This document shows, piece by piece, positions 8,728 through 17,917 of a stretch of DNA of 64,000 bases (the first letter of the stretch is position 1; the number at the start of each line of letters is the position of its first letter). Origin of the DNA: Terriglobia bacterium (GTDB lineage: Bacteria; Acidobacteriota; Terriglobia; Terriglobales; Acidobacteriaceae); the NCBI GenBank assembly GCA_020073665.1, contig JAIQEU010000002.1:62001-126000 (forward strand), in the 5' to 3' direction. The notes under the pieces were generated by a model, which worked only from the letters and a program-made list of their open reading frames with translations, ran no database searches and was not told the origin of the DNA. The position numbers and the translations under genes are program-made.

Positions 8728-10122
8728 ATGACCGTTACCGATCGCATGACCAATCCCGGCGCTGCCCTTCAACCGATATCGAAATTGCGCTGCATTGGCT
8801 GCGGCGCGGTCCGGCAGAGTTCCAGCAAGGACTTTCGCTGTCTCGATTGTGGCGATCTGTTCGAGGTCTTTTACACCGGGTGGAAAGCGGCGGGCGGCGA
8901 AACCGTCGATGCTCTCGACGCTGCCGCCACCAGGGAACTTTGGCGTCAGCGCCTTGGCTCCCGGCTGCCCATGGACGAGAGTGGTGTGTGGCGTTTTCGC
9001 GAAGTGCTGCCCGCACTTGGCGAACGGCATCAGCCAATCACGCTGCGCGAAGGCAAGACGCCTCTTTATGAATTGCCTTCCTGTGCGCGAATTACCGGCG
9101 TCCAGCAACTTTACGCCAAGCACCAGGGCATGAACCCCACCGGATCGTTCAAGGATACGGGCATGACGGTGGCTGCATCGTTCGCCCGCCAGGAAGGCTT
9201 CCGCTGGGTGGCTTGCGCCTCCACCGGGAACACTTCCGCTTCCATGGCCGCCTACGCGGCGCGCGGCGGTATGCGCAGCCTGGTGCTGATCCCGGAAGGC
9301 AAAATTTCCTGGGGCAAGCTTTCGCAATCGCTGGACTACGGAGCGGTCACCTGCCAGCTAAGCACCGATTTCGACGGTTGCATGCGCGTGCTCAACCAGG
9401 TAGTGCAGCGCATGCCGGTGTATCTGCTGAACTCCGTCAACCCGTTTCGCATCGAGGGCCAGAAAACCGCCGCCATCGAGTTGCTGGAACAGTTCGACTG
9501 GCGGGTGCCGGATCACGTGATCGTCCCCGGCGGGAACCTGGGGAATTCTTCCGCTTTGGGCAAAGCGTTCCTGGAGATGAGGGAACTCGGCTTCATCTCG
9601 CGACTGCCGAAGCTGTCGGTGATTCAGGCTGAAGGCGCCAACCCGCTGGTGCGGTCCATCCGCGAGAACGGCGGAGCCCGGCTGATCCCGATGCAGGCCG
9701 AGACCCTGGCCACCGCCATTCGCATCGGCGATCCCGCCTCCTGGAAGAAGGCCTTGCGCGTGATCAAGGCCACCGGCGGCGCGGTCGAGCAGGTGAGTGA
9801 AGTGGAGATCGCGCTAGCCAAGGCAGAAATCGGAGCCGACGGAATCGGTTGCGAACCCGCTTCGGCCGTGACGTTGGCCGGCCTGAAGAAGCTGGTGAAG
9901 CAGGGTTTCGTGAAACCCGTAGAGTCGGTGGTCCTGGTGCTGACGGGCCACTTGCTCAAAGACCCTGAGTTCACGCTGAAGTTTCACCGCGGCGATCTGT
10001 TTTCAGGAACCAGTCACGAGGCGGAAGCAAGTGTTCTCTCGACTCACCAGCGCGCCCCCATTGTGCTCGACGCTACTGTGGATGCGGTCCTGAAGACCCT
10101 GGAGCAGGCGGAGAAGGCGTAG
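8728..10122 (+). CDS. thrC: Threonine synthase
   Basis: A 464-aa PLP fold-type II enzyme that converts O-phosphohomoserine to threonine. The PLP lysine is K142 in NPTGSFKDTGM. The glycine-rich phosphate loop region is ASTGNTSASMAAYAARGG. The N-terminus carries two CxxC pairs (C22/C25 in RCIGCG and C38/C41 in RCLDCG), a zinc-ribbon-like module found in many threonine synthases of this branch. The start ATG at 8728 gives the full N-terminus; TATAAT at 8624-8629 could be a -10 box but lacks a clear -35. thrB follows after 14 bp, so the two form an operon. Confidence 0.93.
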   Translation: MTVTDRMTNPGAALQPISKLRCIGCGAVRQSSSKDFRCLDCGDLFEVFYTGWKAAGGETVDALDAAATRELWRQRLGSRLPMDESGVWRFREVLPALGERHQPITLREGKTPLYELPSCARITGVQQLYAKHQGMNPTGSFKDTGMTVAASFARQEGFRWVACASTGNTSASMAAYAARGGMRSLVLIPEGKISWGKLSQSLDYGAVTCQLSTDFDGCMRVLNQVVQRMPVYLLNSVNPFRIEGQKTAAIELLEQFDWRVPDHVIVPGGNLGNSSALGKAFLEMRELGFISRLPKLSVIQAEGANPLVRSIRENGGARLIPMQAETLATAIRIGDPASWKKALRVIKATGGAVEQVSEVEIALAKAEIGADGIGCEPASAVTLAGLKKLVKQGFVKPVESVVLVLTGHLLKDPEFTLKFHRGDLFSGTSHEAEASVLSTHQRAPIVLDATVDAVLKTLEQAEKA

Positions 10123-10136
10123 GCCAAGTCGGCGCA

Positions 10137-11072
10137 ATGAAGACCAAAGCAAACCAGAACCGATTGGACCTTCTGCTGCCCGCCACCTCGGCGAACCTCG
10201 GCCCCGCGTTCGATGCCGCCGCCCTGGCCTTGGGACTGTTCCTCAAAGTGCATGCCCGCGCCGCCGAACAGTTCTCCATTAGTGCCAGCGGCCGCGACGC
10301 TGAAATCTGCGGCCAGCTTGAAAACCATCTCATCCTGGAAACCTACCGTGAGGTGCTGCAAGCCGAAGGCAAGCCCATCCCCCCGTTGGCGCTGCGCATT
10401 GCCAATCAGATTCCTATCGGCAAAGGATGCGGATCCTCCGCTGCGGCCCGGCTAGCCGGAATCGCCCTGGCAGTCCATTACGGTGGCTTGCGCTGGAGCG
10501 ACAGCCGCATCATCGGAGAGGCCTCTCACCGCGAGCATCATCCCGACAATGCGGCTGCCTGCTGGTCCGGGGGCTTGGCCATCGCCCGCATGTCGAGTCC
10601 AACGGAGGCCCAGGTCGTGCACATTCGGCCGAAAGGGAAGTGGTCCCTGCTGTTGGCGGTTCCGGGTGAGAGTCTCTCGACCGAAAAGGCGCGTGGCGTT
10701 CTTCCGGTGCAATACTCCCGCGCCGACGCCGTCGCCAATATTCAGAATTCCATGCTGCTGCTGGCCGCCTTCGTTGAGGGGCGCCGTGACTTGCTGCAGT
10801 CTGCCTTGGAAGACCGCATCCACCAACCCTATCGGGCTCCGTTGTGTCCGCTCTTGCCGGTGCTGCAGAAAATGGCGGGAACCTCGGGGGTGCTGGGGGT
10901 GGCCTTAAGCGGAGCCGGGCCATCCGTGCTGATCTTTCTTGATCACAGCGCAAGCCTGGGCCGAGCCAAGGCACGCATCGCGGCACGCCTCCGTGAGCAC
11001 GGTCTTTCCGCGGAGCTGATTGCAACCATGATTGCCGAACGAGGGGTGTACAGGAAGGGCTCAAGCAAGTAG
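10137..11072 (+). CDS. thrB: Homoserine kinase
   Basis: A 311-aa GHMP kinase that phosphorylates L-homoserine, supplying the substrate of the adjacent threonine synthase. The N-terminal motif LLPATSANLGPAFDAAALAL, the ATP-binding GHMP loop IPIGKGCGSSAAA (residues ~91-103) and the C-terminal glycine motif GVALSGAGPSVLIFLD are all present. Length fits the family. It begins 14 bp after thrC and shares its transcript. Confidence 0.93.
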   Translation: MKTKANQNRLDLLLPATSANLGPAFDAAALALGLFLKVHARAAEQFSISASGRDAEICGQLENHLILETYREVLQAEGKPIPPLALRIANQIPIGKGCGSSAAARLAGIALAVHYGGLRWSDSRIIGEASHREHHPDNAAACWSGGLAIARMSSPTEAQVVHIRPKGKWSLLLAVPGESLSTEKARGVLPVQYSRADAVANIQNSMLLLAAFVEGRRDLLQSALEDRIHQPYRAPLCPLLPVLQKMAGTSGVLGVALSGAGPSVLIFLDHSASLGRAKARIAARLREHGLSAELIATMIAERGVYRKGSSK

Positions 11073-11137
11073 GCCAGAGGGTTCCCCGCCACCAAAGCGG
11101 AACGACGCCCGATCTTCCTCCGATTCTGGCTCCGCTC

Positions 11138-11353
11138 TTAATCCAGATTGCAGTTGCCATCACCCATCAGCACATGGCTCGAAGCCACAATGCTAAACAG
11201 GTGTTGCTCAAAACTGACATAAGGGTCGCGTGCAAAACGCTCCGGATAAGAACTCAAGGCGTTGAGAAACGTCTCGATCTCCTGCTGCACCTGCCGCTCG
11301 CGGGCGGTATCAGAAAAGCCCATGGCCACCATCTGCTGTCTCTTCGCTCTCAT
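11138..11353 (-). CDS. Conserved-looking 71-aa protein of unknown function
   Basis: The frame opens further upstream, but the ATG at 11351-11353 is the likely start because GGGGACG lies just upstream and the upstream codons look non-coding. The product is MRAKRQQMVAMGFSDTAR, then a charged helix RQVQQEIETFLNALSSYPERF, then RDPYVSFEQHLFSIV. It looks like a small helical cytoplasmic protein. From memory, similar small proteins occur in other Acidobacteriota. No function can be assigned. It is isolated, downstream of and antiparallel to thrB. Confidence 0.6.
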   Translation of the reverse strand: MRAKRQQMVAMGFSDTARERQVQQEIETFLNALSSYPERFARDPYVSFEQHLFSIVASSHVLMGDGNCNLD

Positions 11354-11554
11354 TGGCTCGTCCCCATTTAGCTGGAAGTAACGGTTGGGGGGATTCAATA
11401 AAAACACCACAACCAGGCGCAACTCCATCCCGGGAAGACACCCATACGTGTCTGGAAGGCTTCTCTCAGAATCGGGGGGAACCCAAAGTACGTTCTGGGG
11501 GTTGAGGTGTAAATGGCACTTTGGTGCCATGCACCAGAAACGGTGCAACACGAA

Positions 11555-11580
11555 GCAGGGCCGGCGGTGACCGGCCCTGC
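11555..11580 (-). terminator. Hairpin downstream of the DinB-like gene
   Basis: GCAGGGCCGG (11555-11564) and CCGGCCCTGC (11571-11580) form a perfect 10-bp stem with a 6-nt loop, 23 bp past the stop of the DinB-like gene. The minus-strand tail TTCGTGTT is only weakly U-rich. The rest of the 11354-11603 gap shows no gene. Confidence 0.6.
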
Positions 11581-11603
11581 GGGGCTGCAAGAAACCAGTT
11601 TCG

Positions 11604-12170
11604 CTAGCGGCTGGCGGGCGGAATAATGCTGTTCATTCGCAAGTACTCCACCATCTGCCCGTAGTGGTCAAAGCAATGGCCTGTGATCAGCGTGGCCAAT
11701 CCCAACCGCGTAGTCGTGCCTTGGCCGAAAGGACTCTTAATCGGCTCCACAGCATTTTGCGCGGTTATGGAGGCGGCGGCCTTGTGGGCATAGGCAAAGG
11801 AATCCTTGAGGAATTTCATCGTATCTGCTTTAGTCTTCACGGAATCGGGACCATTCTCGCTTCCGAGGTCGACCGGAGGTTTCTCTCCCAAGATGGCAGA
11901 CGCCACCAGGTAATTGACCGCGGACACGTGCTTCACCTGCTGGCCAAATGTCCGCACCCCTTTGAACTCACCGCTGGTCGGCGCAAAGGAGTACTTGTCC
12001 TCAGGCATGGCCTCGGCCGCGGGCACAAACTCCCCTTCCACGCCGCTGATGGCGCCGTCGGCTACGGTTGCCAGGGTGCGCACCTCGGCTGGTTTGCTGG
12101 CTTGGGCGGCCGCAATGCCACACGCCGCTAGGACCACGATCGACGCAAAAAGCCACTTCATTCTCCTCAT
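11604..12170 (-). CDS. Exported DinB-superfamily protein
   Basis: A 188-aa protein with a cleavable signal peptide (MKWLFASIVVLAACGIAAAQA) followed by a DinB/YfiT-like four-helix bundle. The family's metal-binding histidines are visible: FGQQVKHVSAVNYL and, near the end, ITGHCFDHYGQMVEYLRM. The closing RMNSIIPPASR is a shared ending in secreted Acidobacteriota DinB-like proteins as I recall them. DinB folds usually act as thiol- or metal-dependent transferases/hydrolases; the secreted subset has no assigned function. Start 12170 has a strong AAGGAGAG site. It stands alone and has a hairpin after its stop. Confidence 0.8.
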   Translation of the reverse strand: MRRMKWLFASIVVLAACGIAAAQASKPAEVRTLATVADGAISGVEGEFVPAAEAMPEDKYSFAPTSGEFKGVRTFGQQVKHVSAVNYLVASAILGEKPPVDLGSENGPDSVKTKADTMKFLKDSFAYAHKAAASITAQNAVEPIKSPFGQGTTTRLGLATLITGHCFDHYGQMVEYLRMNSIIPPASR

Positions 12171-12219
12171 GAGATCTCTCCTTGAATTTATAGGGTGATG
12201 GGAGGATACAGGAACTTGC

Positions 12220-13485
12220 CTAATCGCGCACTACCGCCGGGGTCAATTCCAGTTGCTGGGCCGTGAGCCGGTACTGCCGGACGGCCAGAACTCCCGCTAC
12301 CAAGGCGATTGCCGAACACAGAAGCGTTGTAGGAATGCCCACCTTCGACGCCAAGGCGCCCCACAGCGCGCTGCCTACCGCCATGCCGCCCTGCAGCACC
12401 AGCAGGTACATGGAGAGCGCGCGGGCCCGGAACGATGGTGGCGACATGGTCTGGGCCGCCACATTCAGGCACGCCAGGATGCCGATCCAAGCGGTGCCGC
12501 TGGTGAACAGGACCAGGCAGAGCGCGCGGAAATCCTGCACGCGACCGGCGGCGAATGTCATGGTGGCAAATACCAGGATGGCGAACATGACCACACCATC
12601 CACCGACAGCTTGCTCCGCAACCGCGGCAGGACCGCCGCTCCTGCCAGCGCCCCTAGCCCGAACGACCCCAGCAGCAAGCCGTATCCGGTGGCGCCATGA
12701 GGACGGGCCAGTAGCGGCAGCAATGCCGGCAGGGAACTTGCCGCCAGGCTGAAAGCTACGGTGCGGATCAGCACGCACTGAACCAGCGGCGCGCTCCGCA
12801 TGTAGCGTATCCCCGCCCACAGCGCGTCGCGCACCCGTCCAGTCTCGACGTGCTCATAGTGTGGACGCTTCCAGCGATACAGAAAAAAGATCACTCCAAA
12901 AAACGAAGCGGCGTTCAGCAGGAAGGCTACGCCCGACCCGGCACTGGCGATCACCAAGCCACCCAGCGCCGGACCAACCGCCCGCGCCACGTTGAAGCCC
13001 ACCGAATTCAGAGCCACGGCGGGTGCGTGCTGCTGCGGCGAAACAATCTCCGGCGTGATCGCTTGCCATGCCGGATCATTCATCACCGCGCCTAGTCCCA
13101 GCAGGAAGGTAAAGCCCAGCAGCACCCAGGGCGAAATACGGCTAGTCAGAGTGAGGATGCCGAGCGTGGCTGACGCCAGCACCATCCATCCCTGGGTGAT
13201 CAGCAGAAACCGCCGCCGGTCCACCAGGTCAGCCAGCGCTCCAGCGGGCAGAATCACCAGAAACACGGGCACGGCCGTCGCTGCAGTGACCAGGCTTACC
13301 ATCAGGGGCGAGGTTGTCAGCTGCGTCATCAACCAGCCGGCGCCTACGTTCTGCATCCAGGTGCCAGTGTAGGAAATTACCGCGGCGATCCACAGCGAGC
13401 GGAACAGCGGTTCGCGCAGCGGTGCCCACGCCGAACCTCCCTCGGCAGCAGGCAAGTTTCCCGGGATGTTTATCGACTCCGCCAT
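12220..13485 (-). CDS. MFS transporter (EntS-like)
   Basis: A 421-aa protein with 12 predicted membrane helices. It begins ...LREPLFRSLWIAAVISYTGTWMQNVGAGWLM, the opening of the DUF894/EntS-like MFS group, and has the loop-2 motif DLVDRRRFLL (MFS motif A-like DxxxRR). It ends with a short cytoplasmic tail. Substrate unknown; relatives export siderophores or drugs. It starts 2 bp after the stop of the APC permease, so the two are co-transcribed. Confidence 0.85.
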   Translation of the reverse strand: MAESINIPGNLPAAEGGSAWAPLREPLFRSLWIAAVISYTGTWMQNVGAGWLMTQLTTSPLMVSLVTAATAVPVFLVILPAGALADLVDRRRFLLITQGWMVLASATLGILTLTSRISPWVLLGFTFLLGLGAVMNDPAWQAITPEIVSPQQHAPAVALNSVGFNVARAVGPALGGLVIASAGSGVAFLLNAASFFGVIFFLYRWKRPHYEHVETGRVRDALWAGIRYMRSAPLVQCVLIRTVAFSLAASSLPALLPLLARPHGATGYGLLLGSFGLGALAGAAVLPRLRSKLSVDGVVMFAILVFATMTFAAGRVQDFRALCLVLFTSGTAWIGILACLNVAAQTMSPPSFRARALSMYLLVLQGGMAVGSALWGALASKVGIPTTLLCSAIALVAGVLAVRQYRLTAQQLELTPAVVRD

Positions 13486-13487
13486 GA

Positions 13488-14972
13488 TTAATTGCTTGCC
13501 ACTTCCTCGACGGCCGCGGCCACGCCTTCACCAAACGGCCATTCTCCGTGTCGCCAGGCGCGGACCATGTAGATGAGCAGCCCCGCCAACAGGATGACCA
13601 CCGCGTAGCGGATTTCCTTCAGAAAATTCTGACGGAAGATCAGGATGTAGACAAATCCAAAACTTGCCAGCAGCGCCGGAACCGGATACAGCCACATGCG
13701 GAACGGCCGCGGCATCTCCGGACGCCGTACCCGCAGCACCATCAGCCCGATGGCCTGTACCAGAAACTGCAGCAGGATACGAATCACCACCAGCGCCGCG
13801 ATTACATCCTGCAGGCGGAAAAAACAGAATAGCAGCGCGCCCGCACCCAGCGCGAGCAGCGACACATACGGAAACCGATGCCGCGGATGCACCCGCGCAA
13901 ACGCGCGGAAGTAGTTACCGTCAAGGGCTGCCGCATAGGGTACTCGCGAGTACCCCAGCATCAGTGAGAACACCGAAGCGAACGCCGTCCACATGACCAG
14001 TACAGTCGCCAGGTTGGCGGCCCACGGCCCGTAGACCCGCTGCATGAAGATGGAGACCAGGTACAAACGCTCGTTCGATTGTCCCATCCGGGTAATTTCC
14101 TGCCACGGCACCACACCCAGGATGCTGACGTTCATCACTACATATAGACAGGCTACTAGAGCAATGGATAGCAGCAAGGCACGGGGTATGGTCCGCCCGG
14201 GTTCTTTCACTTCATCGCCCAGAAAACAAATGTTGTAGTAGCCCCAATAATCGTAGGCCGAAATCAGCAGGGCCGAGCCTAGCCCGAGAAAAAAATTGCG
14301 CGACAGAGTGAACGCTCCCGGCGGAAAACTGAAAGCGCGCGCAGCGTCGAAATGGCTGAGGCCCGCGAAGATGACCCAACCCATCGTTCCCATCACCCCC
14401 GCCCACAGCAACTTCGACATCCATCCGATGGAGGTGATCTTGCGGTACAGCAGCACCACGGCGAGGGCAACCATGCCAATGGCCACGAACGTCGCCCCGG
14501 AAACCAGCCAGCTCAGTTGTAAAGTTCCCAGCAGCGGCAGATCCAGGCTCCAGCTGCGTGCCAGGAACTGCTGCTCCAGTCCTGGCCAGAAGTACGACGC
14601 ATATCCTGCCAGCCCAATCGCGCCCGACGCAATCGAAAGCGGGGCGCTGAAGGAAAGCTGCCAGATGAACAGAAAGGAAATCAGCCGGCCCAGCCGCTTC
14701 GCCCCGTAAATTTCCCGCAAGTAACGATACGAGCCGCCCGAGCCCGGCATGGCCGCGCCCAGTTCCGCCCACACCAGCCCATCGCACACCGCCAGCAGCG
14801 CCCCCACAACCCAGCCCAGCATGGCCTGCGGACCGCCCATCGCACTCACGATCAAAGGCAGGGTAATGAAGGGTCCCACCCCGATCATGTCAATCATGTT
14901 GAGGGTAGTCGCGCTCCCCAATCCCACGCCTCGAATGAGCTGGGGAGCGACGGGCTGTGTTGTTTCCTTCAT
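13488..14972 (-). CDS. APC-family amino acid permease
   Basis: About 494 aa and 12 or more membrane helices, of the APC superfamily. I chose the ATG at 14970-14972 (MKETTQPVAPQLIRGVGLGS) over an upstream TTG, because the protein family begins just before the first conserved segment. TM1 holds NMIDMIGVGPFITLPLIVSAMG with the glycine-rich unwound substrate site. GAAMPGSGGSYRYLREIYG is the TM2-loop signature. The likely substrate is an amino acid or amine. Its TAA stop is 2 bp before the MFS gene start. Confidence 0.88.
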   Translation of the reverse strand: MKETTQPVAPQLIRGVGLGSATTLNMIDMIGVGPFITLPLIVSAMGGPQAMLGWVVGALLAVCDGLVWAELGAAMPGSGGSYRYLREIYGAKRLGRLISFLFIWQLSFSAPLSIASGAIGLAGYASYFWPGLEQQFLARSWSLDLPLLGTLQLSWLVSGATFVAIGMVALAVVLLYRKITSIGWMSKLLWAGVMGTMGWVIFAGLSHFDAARAFSFPPGAFTLSRNFFLGLGSALLISAYDYWGYYNICFLGDEVKEPGRTIPRALLLSIALVACLYVVMNVSILGVVPWQEITRMGQSNERLYLVSIFMQRVYGPWAANLATVLVMWTAFASVFSLMLGYSRVPYAAALDGNYFRAFARVHPRHRFPYVSLLALGAGALLFCFFRLQDVIAALVVIRILLQFLVQAIGLMVLRVRRPEMPRPFRMWLYPVPALLASFGFVYILIFRQNFLKEIRYAVVILLAGLLIYMVRAWRHGEWPFGEGVAAAVEEVASN

Positions 14973-15020
14973 TAATGGAAAAAGCTGAGAACCGAGAACT
15001 GGCAGCCGGCAACTGGGTTT

Positions 15021-15032
15021 GACCAACGACTA
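15021..15032 (-). repeat. Stop-codon-overlapping short repeat, copy 2
   Basis: Minus-strand TAGTCGTTGGTC, whose TAG is the stop of the PIG-L gene. It is identical to the 12-mer at 25681-25692. Confidence 0.55.
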
Positions 15033-17795
15033 ACGGCTAGCGACCGAAGCTGACGACTGGCTCAACAAGTTGACATACAGCCGGACCGCTCCCGGCACTC
15101 CGGCCGGCAACTGGCGAAAGAAGGCGTATCCGGTGTAAATGTAAGTGCCCTTCCCGTACTGTGCCCGCAGCAATCCACCCTTCTGCAGCGGCTCTCCCGG
15201 ATCTTGGCACGCCAAGAGCGGCTTGAACTTGTCATCCCACTGGCTCATGAAGTAGAGCCCGCGTTCTTGCACCCATCCGTCGAAATCTTTTTGGGTAACC
15301 GGGTTGGGATAGTGGAACACGCCGTCGTCGGGGGCCAGAATCTGTACCGGCGCTTCTTCCACGGAAACGCGCGCCCGGCTGAGCTGGGCCGAGTAGGGGG
15401 TAAAGTGCCCGCTGTTGAAATCCCCTACCCCGGCGTTGTACTGCACCACCAGGGTTCCGCCGGCAGAAACATAGTCCAGCAGCTTCTTGTTGTTCGCGAC
15501 CAGATCCTTCTGCGTGTCGTACGCGCGAATGCCCAGAACGATGGTTCCGTAGCGGCTCAGATCCTCGCTTCCGAGCTTATCGGCGGGGATAAGGGTTACA
15601 TTCATCCCGATTTGCCCCAGCGTTGTCGGAATGTCATCCCCCGCCCCCATTACGTAGCCGACCTTCAGACCCGCGGGTACCTTCACGTCTACGATGCTCA
15701 CCCGCTGCAGGGCCGGCTGGTAATAATAAAAGGTGTCCAGGTCTTCCCGCGTAACCTCGGTATAGCCTTCGCTGTACTTTGACCCTCCGGATTCGAGAAT
15801 GGCGCGAATCTCGGTCCGTCCTTCTTGCAGGCTCGCTGGAAACACCTTGAACTTGAACTCCTGCTTTTCTCCGCGATGGTAAAATTCCACCGGCAATTCT
15901 GAGGGCTCCACTCGCCAGTTGGGCGGAACTTGCAGGCGCAGACTCCCTTTCGCCGGTGCATTGAGGTTGTAGGTCGCGCCCACAGTCACGTTGCAGCCAG
16001 GGTCACCCTCCTTGCGGATAACCTGTGCCCCCGGCTCCAGGCTGACCGAGAACGCCGGAACGACGGCTAGCACCCGCTCTTGCTCGGCACCTTTGTCGTC
16101 CAGAAAAGGCACGATCACCGGAGATGAGACGTGATTTCCACCAAAATCCTTTTGTGCCGGAATCGAGTACTCCACGCGCACTCGGAACGGCGAAGGCGGG
16201 AAGGGAAGCCCGGCGTACTGCGGCTGGTCGATGGTGTTGATGGCGTCTTCTTCCGGGTTGTTGCGATGCCAGTAGGGACGCGTGTAAGCAACTTTTGGCG
16301 GAACCACCATGTGGTAGCTCGCTACATAGTCTTGTCCCGGCTTGATCTCCTTCGTGCTCTTGGGAGTGTCCGCGGTCCAGCCTTCAAATCCGTCGAGCGT
16401 GACATGTTCCGCCAGGAGCGGATACTTGGAACCGTTGTGGAACTTGACTACCAACTCGAACTTCTGCCCCGGCGATACGACGGTGAAGGCGTCTACTTCC
16501 CTCGGCACGCCGCCGGCAGGGCCCGGCACGGTCGCTTCTACGGTCACATCCAAGGCAAGGTTGAGCGCGGTTTCGGCTTGCTGCTGCTTCTCCCTAAGAC
16601 GACCAAGCACGTCAGCCTTGGCGGCTTCGCTCAAGCTGCCTTTCTCTAAACGATCTGCGATCTCCCGAAATCCTTGCGCAGCAGCAAACAATGGTCCCGC
16701 GGCATCGCCCGGACCTCGCACACTGGCCTCGGTTGCCTGCTGGATTTCCTGCGCCACCTTCTCGAGCGCTGGTTTCAACCATGGCGCCTTGCTCTCTTCT
16801 GCTCCCAGCCTTGCCGCGAGCCCCGGAAGGGTTGTGTCAATTCCGTCGTAGAAGTCCTGTTCGTGCCCTTCTTTATCTTTGGTTGTTTGCACAACCGAAT
16901 CGACCAGCTTGTAGTAGTTGAAGCGATCTCCGGGATCCAATGTCCAGGCGCCTGCTCCCTGCGAAAGCTGGTGCTTCAGCCCCAGCATGGCGAACTGGGC
17001 GGGTTCCATCCCTAGCAGCGGATCGACTTTACCCGAATTCACTCTGAGCGTGTAGTCGGCGCTGGGACAGTCCTGCGCGAAAAATCCGCAAACGTTGCCC
17101 ACGTACACCTTCTTGGCCTGCCACGGTTGCAGACCCTCTTTGATTTGCTCAGGAAAACGCTTGGGATCGGCCGCGGCTCGAAACGCCTCTTGCGCCAACA
17201 AAGACGAAACCTGGTGATGCCCATGACCATCGCGATCGGTTCCGCTAAATCCTGCCATTATCACGTCAGGGCGAAACGTCCGTACCACGCGAACAATATC
17301 TCCTAACGCAATGTCGCGTCCTTGCCACTTCTGCAGAGTTTCCTCCGGTGTCTTGGAAAATCCAAAATCGGCGACGCGAGTAAAGCGTTGTTCCACACCG
17401 TAGTAACGATCGGCAGCCGTCAGTTCGAGGGTGCGAAGAACTCCCAGTACGTCGAACAGGTTGCTGCCAACCTTGTTCTGTCCACCTTCGCCTCGATTCA
17501 GAGTCAGCAGCAAGGTGCTTGCGCCTTTGCCCCGCGATTCCAGCGTCAACGTGCCACCATGCTCGTCGTCAGGATGCGCGACCACGTGCATGAAACGAGC
17601 CGTAGTATTCAGGCGCCGCAGCATGAGTTTCAGTCCCGCGGTCCCTGTATCTTGCGGCAGGGGTGCAACTGGACTAACTGGCTGTGCAGTCTGAGCACGC
17701 CCGGGCAGCGCCAGCAGCAGGGCGAAGAAAATGGCAAGAACGAATGGGGCAGAGGACCGCAGTCCCCGCAAAGGTCGTCGAACGGGATTTTGCAT
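15030..17795 (-). CDS. Multidomain PIG-L deacetylase-family protein, exported
   Basis: About 921 aa from the ATG at 17793-17795. A signal sequence (APFVLAIFFALLLALPGRAQ) is followed by a PIG-L/LmbE domain with the zinc motif VVAHPDDEHGGTL and a second histidine cluster GTDRDGHGHHQ. PIG-L enzymes remove N-acetyl groups from amino sugars or related substrates. The middle third is beta-sandwich-like (an NPCBM/CARDB-type region with AEHVTLDGFEGW). The C-terminal ~220 residues resemble a class-I glutamine-amidotransferase/ThuA-like fold (VGYVMGAGDDIP, YGTIVLGIRAY, LLDYVSAGGTLVVQYN) without an obvious catalytic triad. The start upstream at 17948 would overlap the kinase gene and add an unlikely tail. 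It is downstream of the kinase gene on the same strand. Confidence 0.82.
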   Translation of the reverse strand: MQNPVRRPLRGLRSSAPFVLAIFFALLLALPGRAQTAQPVSPVAPLPQDTGTAGLKLMLRRLNTTARFMHVVAHPDDEHGGTLTLESRGKGASTLLLTLNRGEGGQNKVGSNLFDVLGVLRTLELTAADRYYGVEQRFTRVADFGFSKTPEETLQKWQGRDIALGDIVRVVRTFRPDVIMAGFSGTDRDGHGHHQVSSLLAQEAFRAAADPKRFPEQIKEGLQPWQAKKVYVGNVCGFFAQDCPSADYTLRVNSGKVDPLLGMEPAQFAMLGLKHQLSQGAGAWTLDPGDRFNYYKLVDSVVQTTKDKEGHEQDFYDGIDTTLPGLAARLGAEESKAPWLKPALEKVAQEIQQATEASVRGPGDAAGPLFAAAQGFREIADRLEKGSLSEAAKADVLGRLREKQQQAETALNLALDVTVEATVPGPAGGVPREVDAFTVVSPGQKFELVVKFHNGSKYPLLAEHVTLDGFEGWTADTPKSTKEIKPGQDYVASYHMVVPPKVAYTRPYWHRNNPEEDAINTIDQPQYAGLPFPPSPFRVRVEYSIPAQKDFGGNHVSSPVIVPFLDDKGAEQERVLAVVPAFSVSLEPGAQVIRKEGDPGCNVTVGATYNLNAPAKGSLRLQVPPNWRVEPSELPVEFYHRGEKQEFKFKVFPASLQEGRTEIRAILESGGSKYSEGYTEVTREDLDTFYYYQPALQRVSIVDVKVPAGLKVGYVMGAGDDIPTTLGQIGMNVTLIPADKLGSEDLSRYGTIVLGIRAYDTQKDLVANNKKLLDYVSAGGTLVVQYNAGVGDFNSGHFTPYSAQLSRARVSVEEAPVQILAPDDGVFHYPNPVTQKDFDGWVQERGLYFMSQWDDKFKPLLACQDPGEPLQKGGLLRAQYGKGTYIYTGYAFFRQLPAGVPGAVRLYVNLLSQSSASVASR

Positions 17796-17917
17796 AGGTA
17801 TGGGATTATGGTTTTCGAGGATTGGAGGCAAGATTTTTCCCGGTTTAAGCCCTTCAACTAATGGACTGCGCCGCCTGCCAAGAGTTAGCAGGTTGCAGAA
17901 CCTCCATCCTACTCGAT